In this document: one piece after another, positions 24,374 to 34,099 of the stretch
Layout of the letters: the number at the start of each line of letters is the position of its first letter
Position numbering within the stretch: the stretch's first letter is position 1
Assembly (NCBI RefSeq): GCF_900176165.1
Contig: NZ_FWWU01000009.1
Location: 1-64,000, forward strand
From: Deinococcus hopiensis KR-140
GTDB lineage: Bacteria > Deinococcota > Deinococci > Deinococcales > Deinococcaceae
DNA length: 64,000 nucleotides
Direction: 5' to 3'
The notes under the pieces: model-generated
The model's database searches: none
Told to the model about the DNA's origin: nothing
The model's input: only the letters and a program-made list of their open reading frames with translations
Program-made: the position numbers and the translations under genes

Positions 24374-25750
24374 TCAGCCTTCCTGCCTGAACACTGCCAT
24401 CTGCGTCAACGGCCCGTACTCCGGGTGAACGTCGCCCAGGTCCTCGTAGCGCACCGCGTAGCCGTACTGCTTGGCTGCCCCTTCAGCCCACGCCCGAAAC
24501 TCGGCCCGTGTCCACTCGAAGCGGTGGTCGGCGTGGCGCATTCTTGCTTCGTCGCCCCGTTCCGCAAAGACGGCGTTGTACTCGCGGTTGGGGGTGGTGA
24601 CGACGAGGTGGCGGGGCCGGGCGTCGCCCAGCACGTTCTCCGTCAATGTTTCCAGATGGTGCGGTTCCAGGTGCTCAATGACTTCCACGAGCGCCGCCGC
24701 ATCAAAGCCTCGCAAGCGGCTGTCCGGGTAGGTCAGGCTGCCGTGCAGCAGGCGTACCCGGGCAGCCAGCTCGGGCCGCGCCTTCAGGCGCAGCTTGTCC
24801 GCAGCGGTCTCCAGCGCGCGGGCACTCACGTCCAGCCCCACGATGTCGCGGAACTGGGGCACCTCCACCAGGCGGCGCAGCAGCTTGCCCTCGCCGCAGC
24901 CCAGATCCAGCACGCGGGCTGCCCGCGTCTCCTTCAGGACCTTCGCCACGCGGTCCAGCCGGGTGTCGTGAACATGGGGGCGGGGCTGCGCTGGGAGCCC
25001 GGTCTCCTCCGGCGTCCCTTCTTCCTCCGGGGAGAACGAGGCCGCCGCCTGCTGCACCAGCGCCCGGAAGCGCAGGAAGCGGCCCAGGATCAGTTCGCGC
25101 CCGGGGTGCGTCTCCAGCCAGCCAGCGCCGTGGCGCAGCAGCTTGTCCACCTCGTCGTCGCCGATGTAGTAGTGTTTCTTGCCGTCCAGTACGGGCAGCA
25201 GCACGTACAGGTGTGCCAGCAGGTCTTTGAGGCGAACGGTACCCGACACCCGCAAGCGCACGTAGGGTCGCTCGCCCCACTCGGGAAAGTGGGGATCGAG
25301 GGCAATGGGCTGGGTCTCCACCGCGTACCCCAACGGACCGAACAGCCGCTCCGGAAGGTCTGACGGGCCGCGCGCCGCCACGCAGGGGAGTTCGGCCACC
25401 AGGGGCAGGGGCGTGTCAGCCAGGTCCTGTCGGTCCTTGCTGCGCCCGGTCATTGCGGTGCCGTAGGCATCGCGCAGGGCCACCGCCAGAAAGCTACCCG
25501 CCGCATAGGGCCGGTCGTTCACGTAGGGTTCCAGCGGCGTGCTTTCGTTGCCCCGGGTATGCCGCGACAACGCCACCGGGTCCACCTCCAGCAGCAGGGC
25601 CGCCGTGCAGCGCGTTATGGTGGCCTCAGGGTAGAAGACCGTCGCGCGGCCAAAGGGCAGGGCACGCTCCAGCACGCGCTCCGGGTGTTTGTGCAGCAGA
25701 TGGCCCAGGTCGGTGGCAGGCTGGTGGGTGGTGGTCAGCGTGAGCAGCAT
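24374..25750 (-). CDS. hen1: 3'-terminal RNA ribose 2'-O-methyltransferase Hen1
   Basis: A 458-aa bacterial Hen1. The N-terminal half (about 1-240) is the domain that activates Pnkp ligase, with blocks NDRPYAAGSFLAVALRDAYG and KKHYYIGDDEVDKLLRHG. The C-terminal half is a SAM methyltransferase: motif I VLDLGCGEGKLL near 282 and the Mn-binding catalytic stretch EVIEHLEPHHL. It methylates the 2'-OH at the repair junction before Pnkp ligates. It is separated from pnkp by about 3.6 kb of oppositely oriented genes, unusual because the pair is normally adjacent. TAGCCT lies 9 nt before ATG 25750. Confidence 0.95.
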   Translation of the reverse strand: MLLTLTTTHQPATDLGHLLHKHPERVLERALPFGRATVFYPEATITRCTAALLLEVDPVALSRHTRGNESTPLEPYVNDRPYAAGSFLAVALRDAYGTAMTGRSKDRQDLADTPLPLVAELPCVAARGPSDLPERLFGPLGYAVETQPIALDPHFPEWGERPYVRLRVSGTVRLKDLLAHLYVLLPVLDGKKHYYIGDDEVDKLLRHGAGWLETHPGRELILGRFLRFRALVQQAAASFSPEEEGTPEETGLPAQPRPHVHDTRLDRVAKVLKETRAARVLDLGCGEGKLLRRLVEVPQFRDIVGLDVSARALETAADKLRLKARPELAARVRLLHGSLTYPDSRLRGFDAAALVEVIEHLEPHHLETLTENVLGDARPRHLVVTTPNREYNAVFAERGDEARMRHADHRFEWTRAEFRAWAEGAAKQYGYAVRYEDLGDVHPEYGPLTQMAVFRQEG

Positions 25751-25811
25751 CTCAGGGGCAGGCTAGCGTTCCTGTTTGGCTCAGGCGTCCGCAAGGTGGC
25801 GGAGGGGCGTC

Positions 25812-25817
25812 TAGAGT
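25812..25817 (+). promoter_or_regulatory. Leaderless -10 box of cyclodeaminase gene
   Basis: TAGAGT lies 7 nt before ATG 25825. Confidence 0.55.
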
Positions 25818-25824
25818 GGCAGGC

Positions 25825-26457
25825 ATGTCGTCCCTGTGGCCGCAACCTGCCTCTGACGTTCTCGAAGCCGTGGCAAGCCGCCGCCCCGCGCCCGGCGGAG
25901 GGGCCACCGCCGCTCTCACCGGCTCGTTCGGCACGGCGTTGCTGAGCATGGCCGGAGCCATCACCGTCAGGAAGAGGGGAGAGGACGAGGCCCTGGCCCG
26001 GACCCTCGCCCACCTCAGCGAATTGCGGGGTCGCCTGCAGACGCTGGCCGACGAGGACGTGGCCGTCTTCCGCGCTTACGTGGACGCGAGCCGACGGCCG
26101 AAGGGGACGGAGCAGGAACGCCACGGGCGTGAGGCCGCGTTGCGGGCGGCGGGACAGGCCGCCATGAACGTGCCCCTGACCCTCGCCCGCACGGTGGTGG
26201 AGGCGCTGTCCCTCGCGCCGGGGCTGGCCGGACAGAGCCACCCCGAGGTGGTCAGCGACGTGGGTGCAGGGGCGGCGATTCTGGAAGGAGCCCTGCATGC
26301 GGCCCTGCTGACGGTGGAGATCAACCTGCCCCACGTGTCGGTGGAAGAACGCGCGGTCATCGGGGCTGAACGGAACCGGCTGGAAGCCCGGGGGCACGAA
26401 TTGGCCGCCGAAGCCCTGCATCTGACCCGCGAACGGCTGCCCAGGGGGCGCGCATGA
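25825..26457 (+). CDS. Cyclodeaminase/cyclohydrolase family protein
   Basis: A 210-aa all-helical protein of the FTCD C-terminal family (formiminotetrahydrofolate cyclodeaminase or methenyl-THF cyclohydrolase FchA). The N-terminal motif VASRRPAPGGGATAALTGSF is the characteristic PGGGS-like turn. The helix carrying EDVAVFRAYVDASR and the Asn-Val-Pro region AAMNVPLTLARTVVEAL follow. It likely interconverts one-carbon folates. Leaderless start. It overlaps the next (broken) acetyltransferase frame by ATGA. Confidence 0.88.
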   Translation: MSSLWPQPASDVLEAVASRRPAPGGGATAALTGSFGTALLSMAGAITVRKRGEDEALARTLAHLSELRGRLQTLADEDVAVFRAYVDASRRPKGTEQERHGREAALRAAGQAAMNVPLTLARTVVEALSLAPGLAGQSHPEVVSDVGAGAAILEGALHAALLTVEINLPHVSVEERAVIGAERNRLEARGHELAAEALHLTRERLPRGRA

Positions 26458-26925
26458 CGGTCACCGTGACCCACCTGCAAATGCTGGACCCCTCTGCCCT
26501 GCGCCCTTCCCCGCCCTGGCCCTGCGCGAGGTGCAGGACGCGGGAGTGAACGCCGCCCTCTACCGGGAAGTTGGAGACACCTACCGCTGGCATAACCGCC
26601 GAGTCTGGACCGAGGAGGAATGGGCCGCTTACGCCCTCTCGCCGGACACCCGGACCCTGCTGGGCATGCTGGACGGAGAGACCCTGGGGTACGCCGAACT
26701 CGTGCGCCTGCCGGAGAAGGTGGTGGAACTGCGTCTCTTTGGCCTGCGCCCAGTTTTCCTGGGACGAGGCCTGGGGGCCCCTTCCTGACCCTGGTAACGG
26801 AAACGGCCTGGACCTGGAACGCGCGGCGCGTCGTCCTCCACACCTGCACCCTGGATCACCCCTGCGCCCTCCCCGGTTGCCTTGCCCGGGGTTTTACGGT
26901 CGAGCGCACCGAGACCTGTCCCTGA
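26454..26925 (+). pseudogene. GNAT-type acetyltransferase, two frameshifts
   Basis: ATG 26454 opens MTVTVTHLQMLDPSALRP, shifts near 26515 to a frame containing GDTYRWHNRRVWTEEEWAAY, LLGMLDGETLGYAELVRL and VVELRLFGLRPVFLGRGLG, then shifts again near 26770 to GPFLTLVTETAWTWNARRVV and CLARGFTVERTET. In order these make a complete acyltransferase with the V-x4-GxGxG acetyl-CoA loop replaced by FLGRGLGGP. The gene is inactivated or mis-sequenced. Confidence 0.8.
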
Positions 26926-26940
26926 GCTTCCGGCGGCTCC

Positions 26941-27660
<720 letters not shown>

Positions 27661-27695
27661 GCCCGGCAGGATAGAGCGCACCTGGAAGGGACAAT

Positions 27696-27765
27696 AAAAA
27701 AGCCGCCTCTTGGGCGGTGATGTCCAAAAATATAGCGTAGGATACACAGAAAGTCAATTTATGCA
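27696..27765 (-). repeat. Promoter-terminator module C
   Basis: Minus strand: TGCATAAA, -35 TTGACT (27757-27752), 17-nt spacer, -10 TATATT (27734-27729), 11 nt, hairpin CCGCC/GGCGG (27717-27713, 27707-27703), T6 (27701-27696). No IS element is adjacent. Its TGCATAA supplies the TAA stop of the macro-domain gene. Confidence 0.75.
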
Positions 27766-28301
27766 GGCGGGTTCTCGCCCTCTGCCCGTTCCAGGGTTTT
27801 CAATGCCTGCCCGAACACCTTCAGCGCCCCGCTGCTATACAGCACCACGCGCACGGTCAGGGCAGGGTGCTCCCGCAGGAAATCGCGGATGGTCCGCAGC
27901 GCCACCTCCGCCGCCCGGTCCAGCGGGTAACCGTAGACGCCGGTGCTGATGGCGGGAAAAGACACCGACCTGCAGCCCTGTTCCGCGGCCAGCCGCAGGC
28001 TCTCGCGGTAGGCCCCAGCGAGCAGTTCGGCCTCGCCCCGGTCGCCGCCCCGCCAGACGGGACCGACGGCGTGGATAACGAAGCGCACGCCCTGGGCCTC
28101 CAATCCAAAGGCCGGGGTGAGGACCGCCGTTCCGGTGGGCGTCCCTCCAATCTGGCGAATGGCCCGCAGCAGTTGCGGCCCGGCGGCGCGGTGAACCACA
28201 CCGTCCACGCCGCCCCCACCCGCGAGTTCCTTGTTGGCGGCCGTCACCACCGCGCACGTCCGCTCACGGCTGACGTCACCTTGCGCGAGTTCCAGGGGCA
28301 T
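27759..28301 (-). CDS. Macro domain protein (ADP-ribose binding/hydrolase)
   Basis: A 180-aa stand-alone macro domain of the MacroD/YmdB type: VVTAANKELAGGGGVDGVVH (substrate loop with the conserved Asn and Gly-rich turn), FVIHAVGPVWRGGD and FPAISTGVYGYPLDRAA. These enzymes release ADP-ribose from modified proteins, nucleic acids or O-acetyl-ADP-ribose. ATG 28301 overlaps the gmk stop (ATGA). The stop codon falls inside module C, suggesting the module inserted at or near the original 3' end. Confidence 0.93.
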   Translation of the reverse strand: MPLELAQGDVSRERTCAVVTAANKELAGGGGVDGVVHRAAGPQLLRAIRQIGGTPTGTAVLTPAFGLEAQGVRFVIHAVGPVWRGGDRGEAELLAGAYRESLRLAAEQGCRSVSFPAISTGVYGYPLDRAAEVALRTIRDFLREHPALTVRVVLYSSGALKVFGQALKTLERAEGENPPA

Positions 28302-29041
28302 CAGCCCTCCACCACCCGCAGCAAGTCCTCACGGGTCAGGGCGGTGCTCCGGACCGTTTCGGCCAGGCGCAGGGCCTCGCGGTCTTCTTCGGTCCATTCG
28401 GACGCAGGGCGCAGGCGGGCGTGCTCGGCCCGCTGCACGGCGCGCAGCTCGTTCACGGCGCGCTCCAGATCATCGTTCACCACCACGTAGCGGAAGGCGT
28501 GGGCGTGCATGATCTCGTCGCGGGCACGGGTCAGGCGCTTTTCGATGCGCTCGGGCGTCTCGGTGGCGCGGCCTGTCAGGCGGCGGCGCAGCTCGGTCAG
28601 GCTGGGCGGCATGATGAAAATCAGTACGGCGTCCTCACCCACCCGGCCCTTGACCTGCATCGCGCCTTCCACCTCGATTTCCAGCACCACGTCCTGTCCG
28701 CGCGCGAGGGCCGCCTCGATCGGTTCGCGGGGGGTGCCGTAGTGGTTGCCGACAAATTGCGCGTGTTCCAGAAAGCCGTTCTCCCAGACCTTTTCCTGAA
28801 ACACCTCGGGCGTCACGAACACGTAGTCCACGCCGTCCTGCTCGCTGGGCCGGGCCTCGCGGGTGGTCCAGGAGGTCGAGTAGAACACGTCCTGCCCGGC
28901 CAGCCAGCGCTCGCGCAGCGTGCCCTTGCCCACGCCGGACGCGCCGGTCATCACGATCAGTAGTCCCCGGTGGGGCGGTGCCTCTCCGGGCGCAGTGCGG
29001 GCAGGGGGGGCGGCGGAAGGGGTGGGGTCGGGAACCATCAT
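28301..29041 (-). CDS. gmk: Guanylate kinase
   Basis: Phosphorylates GMP to GDP. From ATG 29041 it is 246 aa; the core starts near residue 28 after a Pro/Ala-rich extension. P-loop GASGVGKGT, GMP-binding STSWTTREARPSEQDGVDY and GNHYGTPREPIE, then the LID region RRRLTGRATETPERIEKR. ATG 29041 is chosen because TATGCT (29054-29049) lies 7 nt upstream. Longer in-frame extensions reach far into non-coding DNA. It is operonic with the macro-domain gene. Confidence 0.93.
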   Translation of the reverse strand: MMVPDPTPSAAPPARTAPGEAPPHRGLLIVMTGASGVGKGTLRERWLAGQDVFYSTSWTTREARPSEQDGVDYVFVTPEVFQEKVWENGFLEHAQFVGNHYGTPREPIEAALARGQDVVLEIEVEGAMQVKGRVGEDAVLIFIMPPSLTELRRRLTGRATETPERIEKRLTRARDEIMHAHAFRYVVVNDDLERAVNELRAVQRAEHARLRPASEWTEEDREALRLAETVRSTALTREDLLRVVEG

Positions 29042-29866
29042 GCCGGGCAGCATACGGGCGAAGCGGGGCAGAGGAATAGCTCTCTGCTCCCGCTTCACGC
29101 CCGCGCCAGTCTGCTGAGGGCCGGCCTGATTTCGCGCGCCGCCCTTCCTTGACGCCCCGACGTTCCTTGGCGGCCGTTTTGGTCTTCTGGCCGCGGCCTG
29201 CATCTTTTTGCGGGTCTCTTTGGCGAGGACCTTAAAATTCACCAGACCGGCCTCTACATTCTCCACCGTCGTTCTGGATCTTTCCGCGCCGCGCGTGGGA
29301 GCGCAGAGTCCATGCTTTGGTCTTCTCGAACCACTTCCCGAAGAGGGACGTCCATTCAAAAAGCATTTCTTTGGTGTCGCGCTGATACATACCTTCTGTG
29401 CCCCTGTGGTTGAATTCCTTGGGCACTGTGAAGTGTGGGCATATCGATGGCGTTGAACTCGCCCTCGTGCACCGCCTCGCGAAATAACTTGACGAGGGCG
29501 CCGCTTCTCTGGGTTGCCAAGCTCATGAATCTGTTCGCTGGGTTTCTGGTGGGCTGTAAAATAATCTACTGCCCGAGAGTATGAAACCCCAGGCACAGGT
29601 CTGTGAAGCTATTTACTTTTGACGTTTGCTTGTGAGATATACGGCGGCAGCACGGACTGCGCATTGTGGAGACAAGACGTCCTGTCCGCCTCAGGCGAGA
29701 AATGCTTTTTCCGGCGTATACCGCTTTCTCCGCGTTCGCCGAATTGTGTTCTTTGCAAAGGAGCGTTGTGGTGCAGCCCAGATCCCTTTGTCGGGTACCA
29801 GTAAATTTCTGGAAATGTCATACAGGAAAACAGGCGCCCTTTTCTATTAAAGTGATTCTCTTTTCT
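29042..29866. other. 825-bp region with decayed sequence and an AT-rich tract
   Basis: No intact gene is recognised. Minus-strand fragments in different frames look protein-like (VHEGEFNAIDMPTLHSAQG; EMLFEWTSLFGKWFEKTKAW; LAKETRKKMQAAARRPKRPP) and may be one Lys-rich gene broken by frameshifts across about 29060-29560. From about 29560 to 29866 base composition drops well below the surrounding GC content, suggesting foreign or relic DNA. Confidence 0.35.
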
Positions 29867-30169
29867 TCAAGAAAGGCGGCTCTCGTCCAGGCCCACTCCA
29901 AATCCCTGATCGAGCAGCGCCTCGCTGTAGGTCCGGAACGCGAGCATTGTCTGCGTCCGCACGATGCCGTCTACTTTTCGCAGATGTCCCGTCACCACAT
30001 CGTCGAGATCGTCGTACCGGTCCAGCTTGAGTACAGCGACGATGTCCCACTCGCCCGTTACGCTGTATACCTCGCGCACCCCCGGCACCCCCGCCAGGGC
30101 CTCGGCGGTTTCCTGAATCCGTTGTCTCTCGGCCTGCACCATCACGATCGCGGTGACCATGCTGCCCAT
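29867..30169 (-). CDS. Lrp/AsnC ligand-binding domain protein
   Basis: A 100-aa protein consisting only of the RAM/AsnC effector domain: MVTAIVMVQAERQRIQETAE, a central VREVYSVTGEWDIVAVLKL and the late VDGIVRTQTMLAFRTYS. No helix-turn-helix is present, so it cannot bind DNA alone. It may form mixed oligomers with full-length Lrp-type regulators or act as a small-molecule binding protein. ATG 30169 follows AGAGGA. It is divergent from the AhbAB-like gene, which also has AsnC folds. Confidence 0.88.
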   Translation of the reverse strand: MGSMVTAIVMVQAERQRIQETAEALAGVPGVREVYSVTGEWDIVAVLKLDRYDDLDDVVTGHLRKVDGIVRTQTMLAFRTYSEALLDQGFGVGLDESRLS

Positions 30170-30282
30170 TGTCCTCTTTTGCGTGCGGCGCAGGCGAGAA
30201 GAAGGCCAAAGGCTAAAGGCAATCGGCCCAAAGCCCGCGCCTGACCGTTCGTTCGGGGACGTTCTGCTGCTTCCTCTGGACG

Positions 30283-30288
30283 TATCCT
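30283..30288 (+). promoter_or_regulatory. Leaderless -10 box of AsnC-fold gene
   Basis: TATCCT lies 6 nt before ATG 30295. Confidence 0.6.
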
Positions 30289-30294
30289 GACCCC

Positions 30295-31362
<1,068 letters not shown>

Positions 31363-31463
31363 TCTGTGACCAACCATCCAAGCAACCCCGCTGACCCTGA
31401 GCCATGCCGGGGTCATGCTCTTGCCGGGGGCCTGCGTGCCTCCACCAGAAAGGAATCCCTACC

Positions 31464-31850
31464 TTGAAACGACTGTTGACCCTCTCGCTTCTGTGCCTGG
31501 CTTCCGGGGCTGCGGCCCAGACGTGGGCCGGAGACCTCAAGCCCTACGAGGTGAAAAACACCCGAATTTGCGACGCCCTGCGCGTGTTCGCCCCCGAAAA
31601 GCCCACTTTCTTCCGCGCCTACCGTATTAACCTGCCCGCCTTTCTGGCGCGGGATATCGTGCAGATCGCCATCAACAAAAACGGCTTCAGGGCGGGTCTG
31701 GGCAGTGATCAGAACTATGTGGACTTCGGGGACGCGGGCGGAGGTCAGGGCTTCTTGAAAAAGACCTACACCTCCGAAAACCGCTTTATCACCGCATACC
31801 TGGACATGGTGGACCGTTACGCGACGGAGATTTGCCTGATTGGAAACTGA
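31464..31850 (+). CDS. Secreted protein of unknown function
   Basis: A 128-aa protein starting at TTG 31464 with AAAGGA about 9 nt upstream. A signal peptide (KRLLTLSLLCLASGAAAQ) predicts export. The mature chain (about 109 aa) has two Cys (ICDALRV and EICLIGN) that could form a disulfide. No family recognised. An upstream ATG at 31404 in the same frame would place the hydrophobic segment internally, so the TTG start is preferred. Confidence 0.7.
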   Translation: MKRLLTLSLLCLASGAAAQTWAGDLKPYEVKNTRICDALRVFAPEKPTFFRAYRINLPAFLARDIVQIAINKNGFRAGLGSDQNYVDFGDAGGGQGFLKKTYTSENRFITAYLDMVDRYATEICLIGN

Positions 31851-31864
31851 ACCTGTTTGCGGCG

Positions 31865-32779
31865 TCAGCCGTTTACCACGTTGCCCCCGTTGGGGTGAAT
31901 GACCTGGCCGCTGACGTAACTGCTGTCTTCCGAGGCCAGGAACACGTAAGCGGGAGCCACCTCGGCAGGCTGGCCCAGACGCCCCAGGGGCACGTCCTGA
32001 CCGAAGCTCTCCACCTTTTCCTTCTCAAAGGTGCTGGGAATCAGCGGCGTCCAGATCGGACCGGGCGCGACGGCATTGACGCGGATGCCCTGTTCAGCCA
32101 ATGCCTGGCTCAGGCTGCGGGTCAGGGCCACGATGGCCCCCTTGGTGGAGGAGTAGTCCAGCAGTTCGGGGCTGCCTTTGTAGGCCGTGACGCTGGTGGT
32201 GTTGATGATGGCCGCGCCCTTCTGGAGGTGCGGCAGGGCGGCCTGGGTAAGGTAGAAGATGCCGAAGATGTTGGTGCGGAAGGTGCGCTCCAGTTGCTCG
32301 GGCGTGATGTCGGTGATGGACTTCTGGGGATGCTGTTCGGCAGCGTTGTTGACCAGAACGTTGAGCCCGCCCAGTTCGCCAATCACGCGCGTGACCGCCT
32401 GAGCGGCGAAATCCGGCTGTCCGATATCCCCCGCGATGGCCAGGGCCCGGCGGCCCTCGGCCTCCACCATCTTCACGGTGGCCTGCGCGTCCTCGTGCTC
32501 GTCGAGATAGATGATCGCCACGTCTGCGCCCTCACGGGCGAAGTGGACGGCCACCGCGCGCCCGATACCGCTGTCGCCCCCGGTGATCAGGGCCACTTTG
32601 CCCTCAAGCTTGCCGCTGCCCCTGTAGCCCTCGCGGATCACGATGGGTCCCGGCGTCATCTCGGTCTCGCGCCCGGGCTGATCCTCCTGGGTCTGGCCCG
32701 GCACCTGCTGAGGCAGGTTTTCTGTGGAGGCGGTTTCAGGTTGCCCAGGGGCGTTGTGCGGGTGATCGTTGTGCGTCAT
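31865..32779 (-). CDS. Short-chain dehydrogenase/reductase (YghA-like)
   Basis: A 304-aa NAD(P)-dependent oxidoreductase of the YghA/general-stress Gsp39 group, with a 45-residue polar N-terminal extension before the Rossmann fold. Cofactor motif ITGGDSGIGRAVA, structural NNAAEQ, catalytic Ser of TSVTAYKG and YSSTKGA (Tyr-x3-Lys). The C-terminal end SGQVIHPNGGNVVNG is typical. The substrate is unknown; relatives are stress-induced. ATG 32779 is chosen over GTG 32788. Confidence 0.92.
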   Translation of the reverse strand: MTHNDHPHNAPGQPETASTENLPQQVPGQTQEDQPGRETEMTPGPIVIREGYRGSGKLEGKVALITGGDSGIGRAVAVHFAREGADVAIIYLDEHEDAQATVKMVEAEGRRALAIAGDIGQPDFAAQAVTRVIGELGGLNVLVNNAAEQHPQKSITDITPEQLERTFRTNIFGIFYLTQAALPHLQKGAAIINTTSVTAYKGSPELLDYSSTKGAIVALTRSLSQALAEQGIRVNAVAPGPIWTPLIPSTFEKEKVESFGQDVPLGRLGQPAEVAPAYVFLASEDSSYVSGQVIHPNGGNVVNG

Positions 32780-32873
32780 GGCGCACACTTATTCACGCCG
32801 CCGCCCCGGTGGACCGTCACTGGCTTACAAGTTTGAGGAGGGGTAAAGGCCGGACCGGGGAGATGAGATTACG

Positions 32874-33092
32874 TTGACAACGGCCCCAAAAAGCCCCCAC
32901 CTTCCCGTCCCTAAGCGCGCTTTCGCAGCCATCGCCGCCCGGAACCCCGCCGGGCAGTGGCCTCTGGTCTGGAATCTGGAACCCATCGCGGCCTCTACGG
33001 TTCAGATGAAGGCACGCTGGCCCAACCCATATGTTGGTCATGGGAGCGCTTTCTACGCTGAGAACGTTCCACAATTCAACCCGACCGGGTGA
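32874..33092 (+). CDS. Candidate small protein
   Basis: A 72-aa frame from TTG 32874, 11 nt after GGGGAG, ending MKARWPNPYVGHG... and NVPQFNPTG. Third-position GC is moderate, lower than in neighbouring genes. No similarity is recognised. The main support is the terminator 15 nt after its stop. Confidence 0.3.
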   Translation: MTTAPKSPHLPVPKRAFAAIAARNPAGQWPLVWNLEPIAASTVQMKARWPNPYVGHGSAFYAENVPQFNPTG

Positions 33093-33106
33093 AGTCGGGC
33101 GGATAG

Positions 33107-33135
33107 GCTCCCGGGCCCGCTTCCGGGAGCTTTTT
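33107..33135 (+). terminator. Intrinsic terminator, + strand
   Basis: GCTCCCGG (33107-33114) pairs with CCGGGAGC (33123-33130) around an 8-nt loop, followed by T5 at 33131-33135. No annotated + strand gene lies directly upstream except the candidate at 32874. Confidence 0.75.
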
Positions 33136-33155
33136 GCAGTGGGTGAGCGGAAGCG

Positions 33156-33995
33156 TCAGTCCCTGGCCTGAAAAGCCTTCGCCCCCTCGCTAAACAGCAC
33201 GTTCCAGGTGATGCGGTTCACCCGGCCCGTGGCGGGCAAGCCGTTGGCTGTCTGAAAGTCCTGCACGGTCTTTGCGGTCACGGGGCCGTACCAGCCGTCG
33301 CCCTGGCCCTCGCGTCGGGGGCGCAGCAGGGAAATGAGGCGGTTTTGCACAGCCCGCACATCGGCCCCGTTGAGGCGGGGCGACTGGACCCCGAGTGTAC
33401 GGGTGAAGGGCACCGGGGCCAGGGTGGGCTGCGGCGCGCTGGCCCCCTGGGGCGCTGGGGTCTGGGCGGCTGGGGAACCCGAGGGCGTGGCAGCCGGTTT
33501 GGGCGTGGGTTTTGGTGCTGGCTTCGGGGTGGATTTGGGCGCAGGGGTGGTCTGTGCTCCGCCGTTGCCCTGAGCTGTGCCCACCGGAGTGCCCGACGTA
33601 TCGCTCTGCGCGGTGCTGCCCGGCGGTAGATCGAGGTAAGCCAGGGTTTGCGCGCGGCCTTCGGGGTCCGGCTGCAGGCGCAGGTACACGTAACCGCCGG
33701 GGGTCTTGACCCAGTTGTACACGCTGCGCTGCTCGTCGCGGCTGCGCCACACACCGTACAGCTCGCCGCCCAGCACCGAGCCGAGCCGCACCCGGGCCTG
33801 CTCCACGCTGCTGCTCACGCCCACGCATTTTTTCTGTGCTGTGCCCACTGCCGAGAAGCTGGCCGGGCAGTTGCGCAGTACGCCGTCGAGCACCTGCGCG
33901 GCGCGGGTGGCCGCCGTATCCACGTCCCGCCCGCCGGGTGCGGCGAGGGCGGGCGGCGTCAGCAGCAGGGTGATCAGGACAGGAAGGAACTTCAT
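33156..33995 (-). CDS. Secreted peptidoglycan-binding-domain protein
   Basis: A 279-aa protein with signal peptide MKFLPVLITLLLTPPALAAP, an N-terminal domain with two Cys (NCPASFSAV, KKCVGVSS), a Pro/Lys/Thr-rich linker at about 145-195 (PKSTPKPAPKPTPKPA) and a C-terminal PG_binding_1 domain: ADVRAVQNRLISLL ... GWYGPVTAKTVQDFQTANGL. The linker would span the cell wall. It likely anchors at peptidoglycan; the enzymatic role of the N-terminal domain is unknown. Confidence 0.88.
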   Translation of the reverse strand: MKFLPVLITLLLTPPALAAPGGRDVDTAATRAAQVLDGVLRNCPASFSAVGTAQKKCVGVSSSVEQARVRLGSVLGGELYGVWRSRDEQRSVYNWVKTPGGYVYLRLQPDPEGRAQTLAYLDLPPGSTAQSDTSGTPVGTAQGNGGAQTTPAPKSTPKPAPKPTPKPAATPSGSPAAQTPAPQGASAPQPTLAPVPFTRTLGVQSPRLNGADVRAVQNRLISLLRPRREGQGDGWYGPVTAKTVQDFQTANGLPATGRVNRITWNVLFSEGAKAFQARD

Positions 33996-34086
33996 GGTGT
34001 AGTGCTACCACGCGCAAGCTGACGGGGGCTGAGCGGTGGGCGCCAGAACCTTAGGCCCTGAAAGTCGGTGCCGGGAGTTCATGCGC

Positions 34087-34092
34087 TAGGCT
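34087..34092 (+). promoter_or_regulatory. Leaderless -10 box of trmH
   Basis: TAGGCT lies 7 nt before ATG 34100. Confidence 0.55.
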
Positions 34093-34099
34093 GCCCACG

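Larger units (their letters stand above)
32780..33155. other. Spacer with possible small transcription unit
   Basis: 376 bp between two minus-strand genes. It contains a + strand frame (32874-33092) followed by an intrinsic terminator (33107-33135) pointing in the + direction, which neither neighbour needs. This suggests a small + strand gene or RNA. Confidence 0.4.

Noticed and set aside
27696..27765. Module C as the regulated leader (attenuator) of bshB1
   Set aside because: bshB1 has a leaderless TATCCT promoter 7 nt before its ATG, downstream of the module's terminator, so the module is not part of its mRNA.
29042..29596. N-terminal extension of gmk into upstream DNA
   Set aside because: Low-complexity, basic, non-conserved sequence; the leaderless -10 box fixes the start at 29041.
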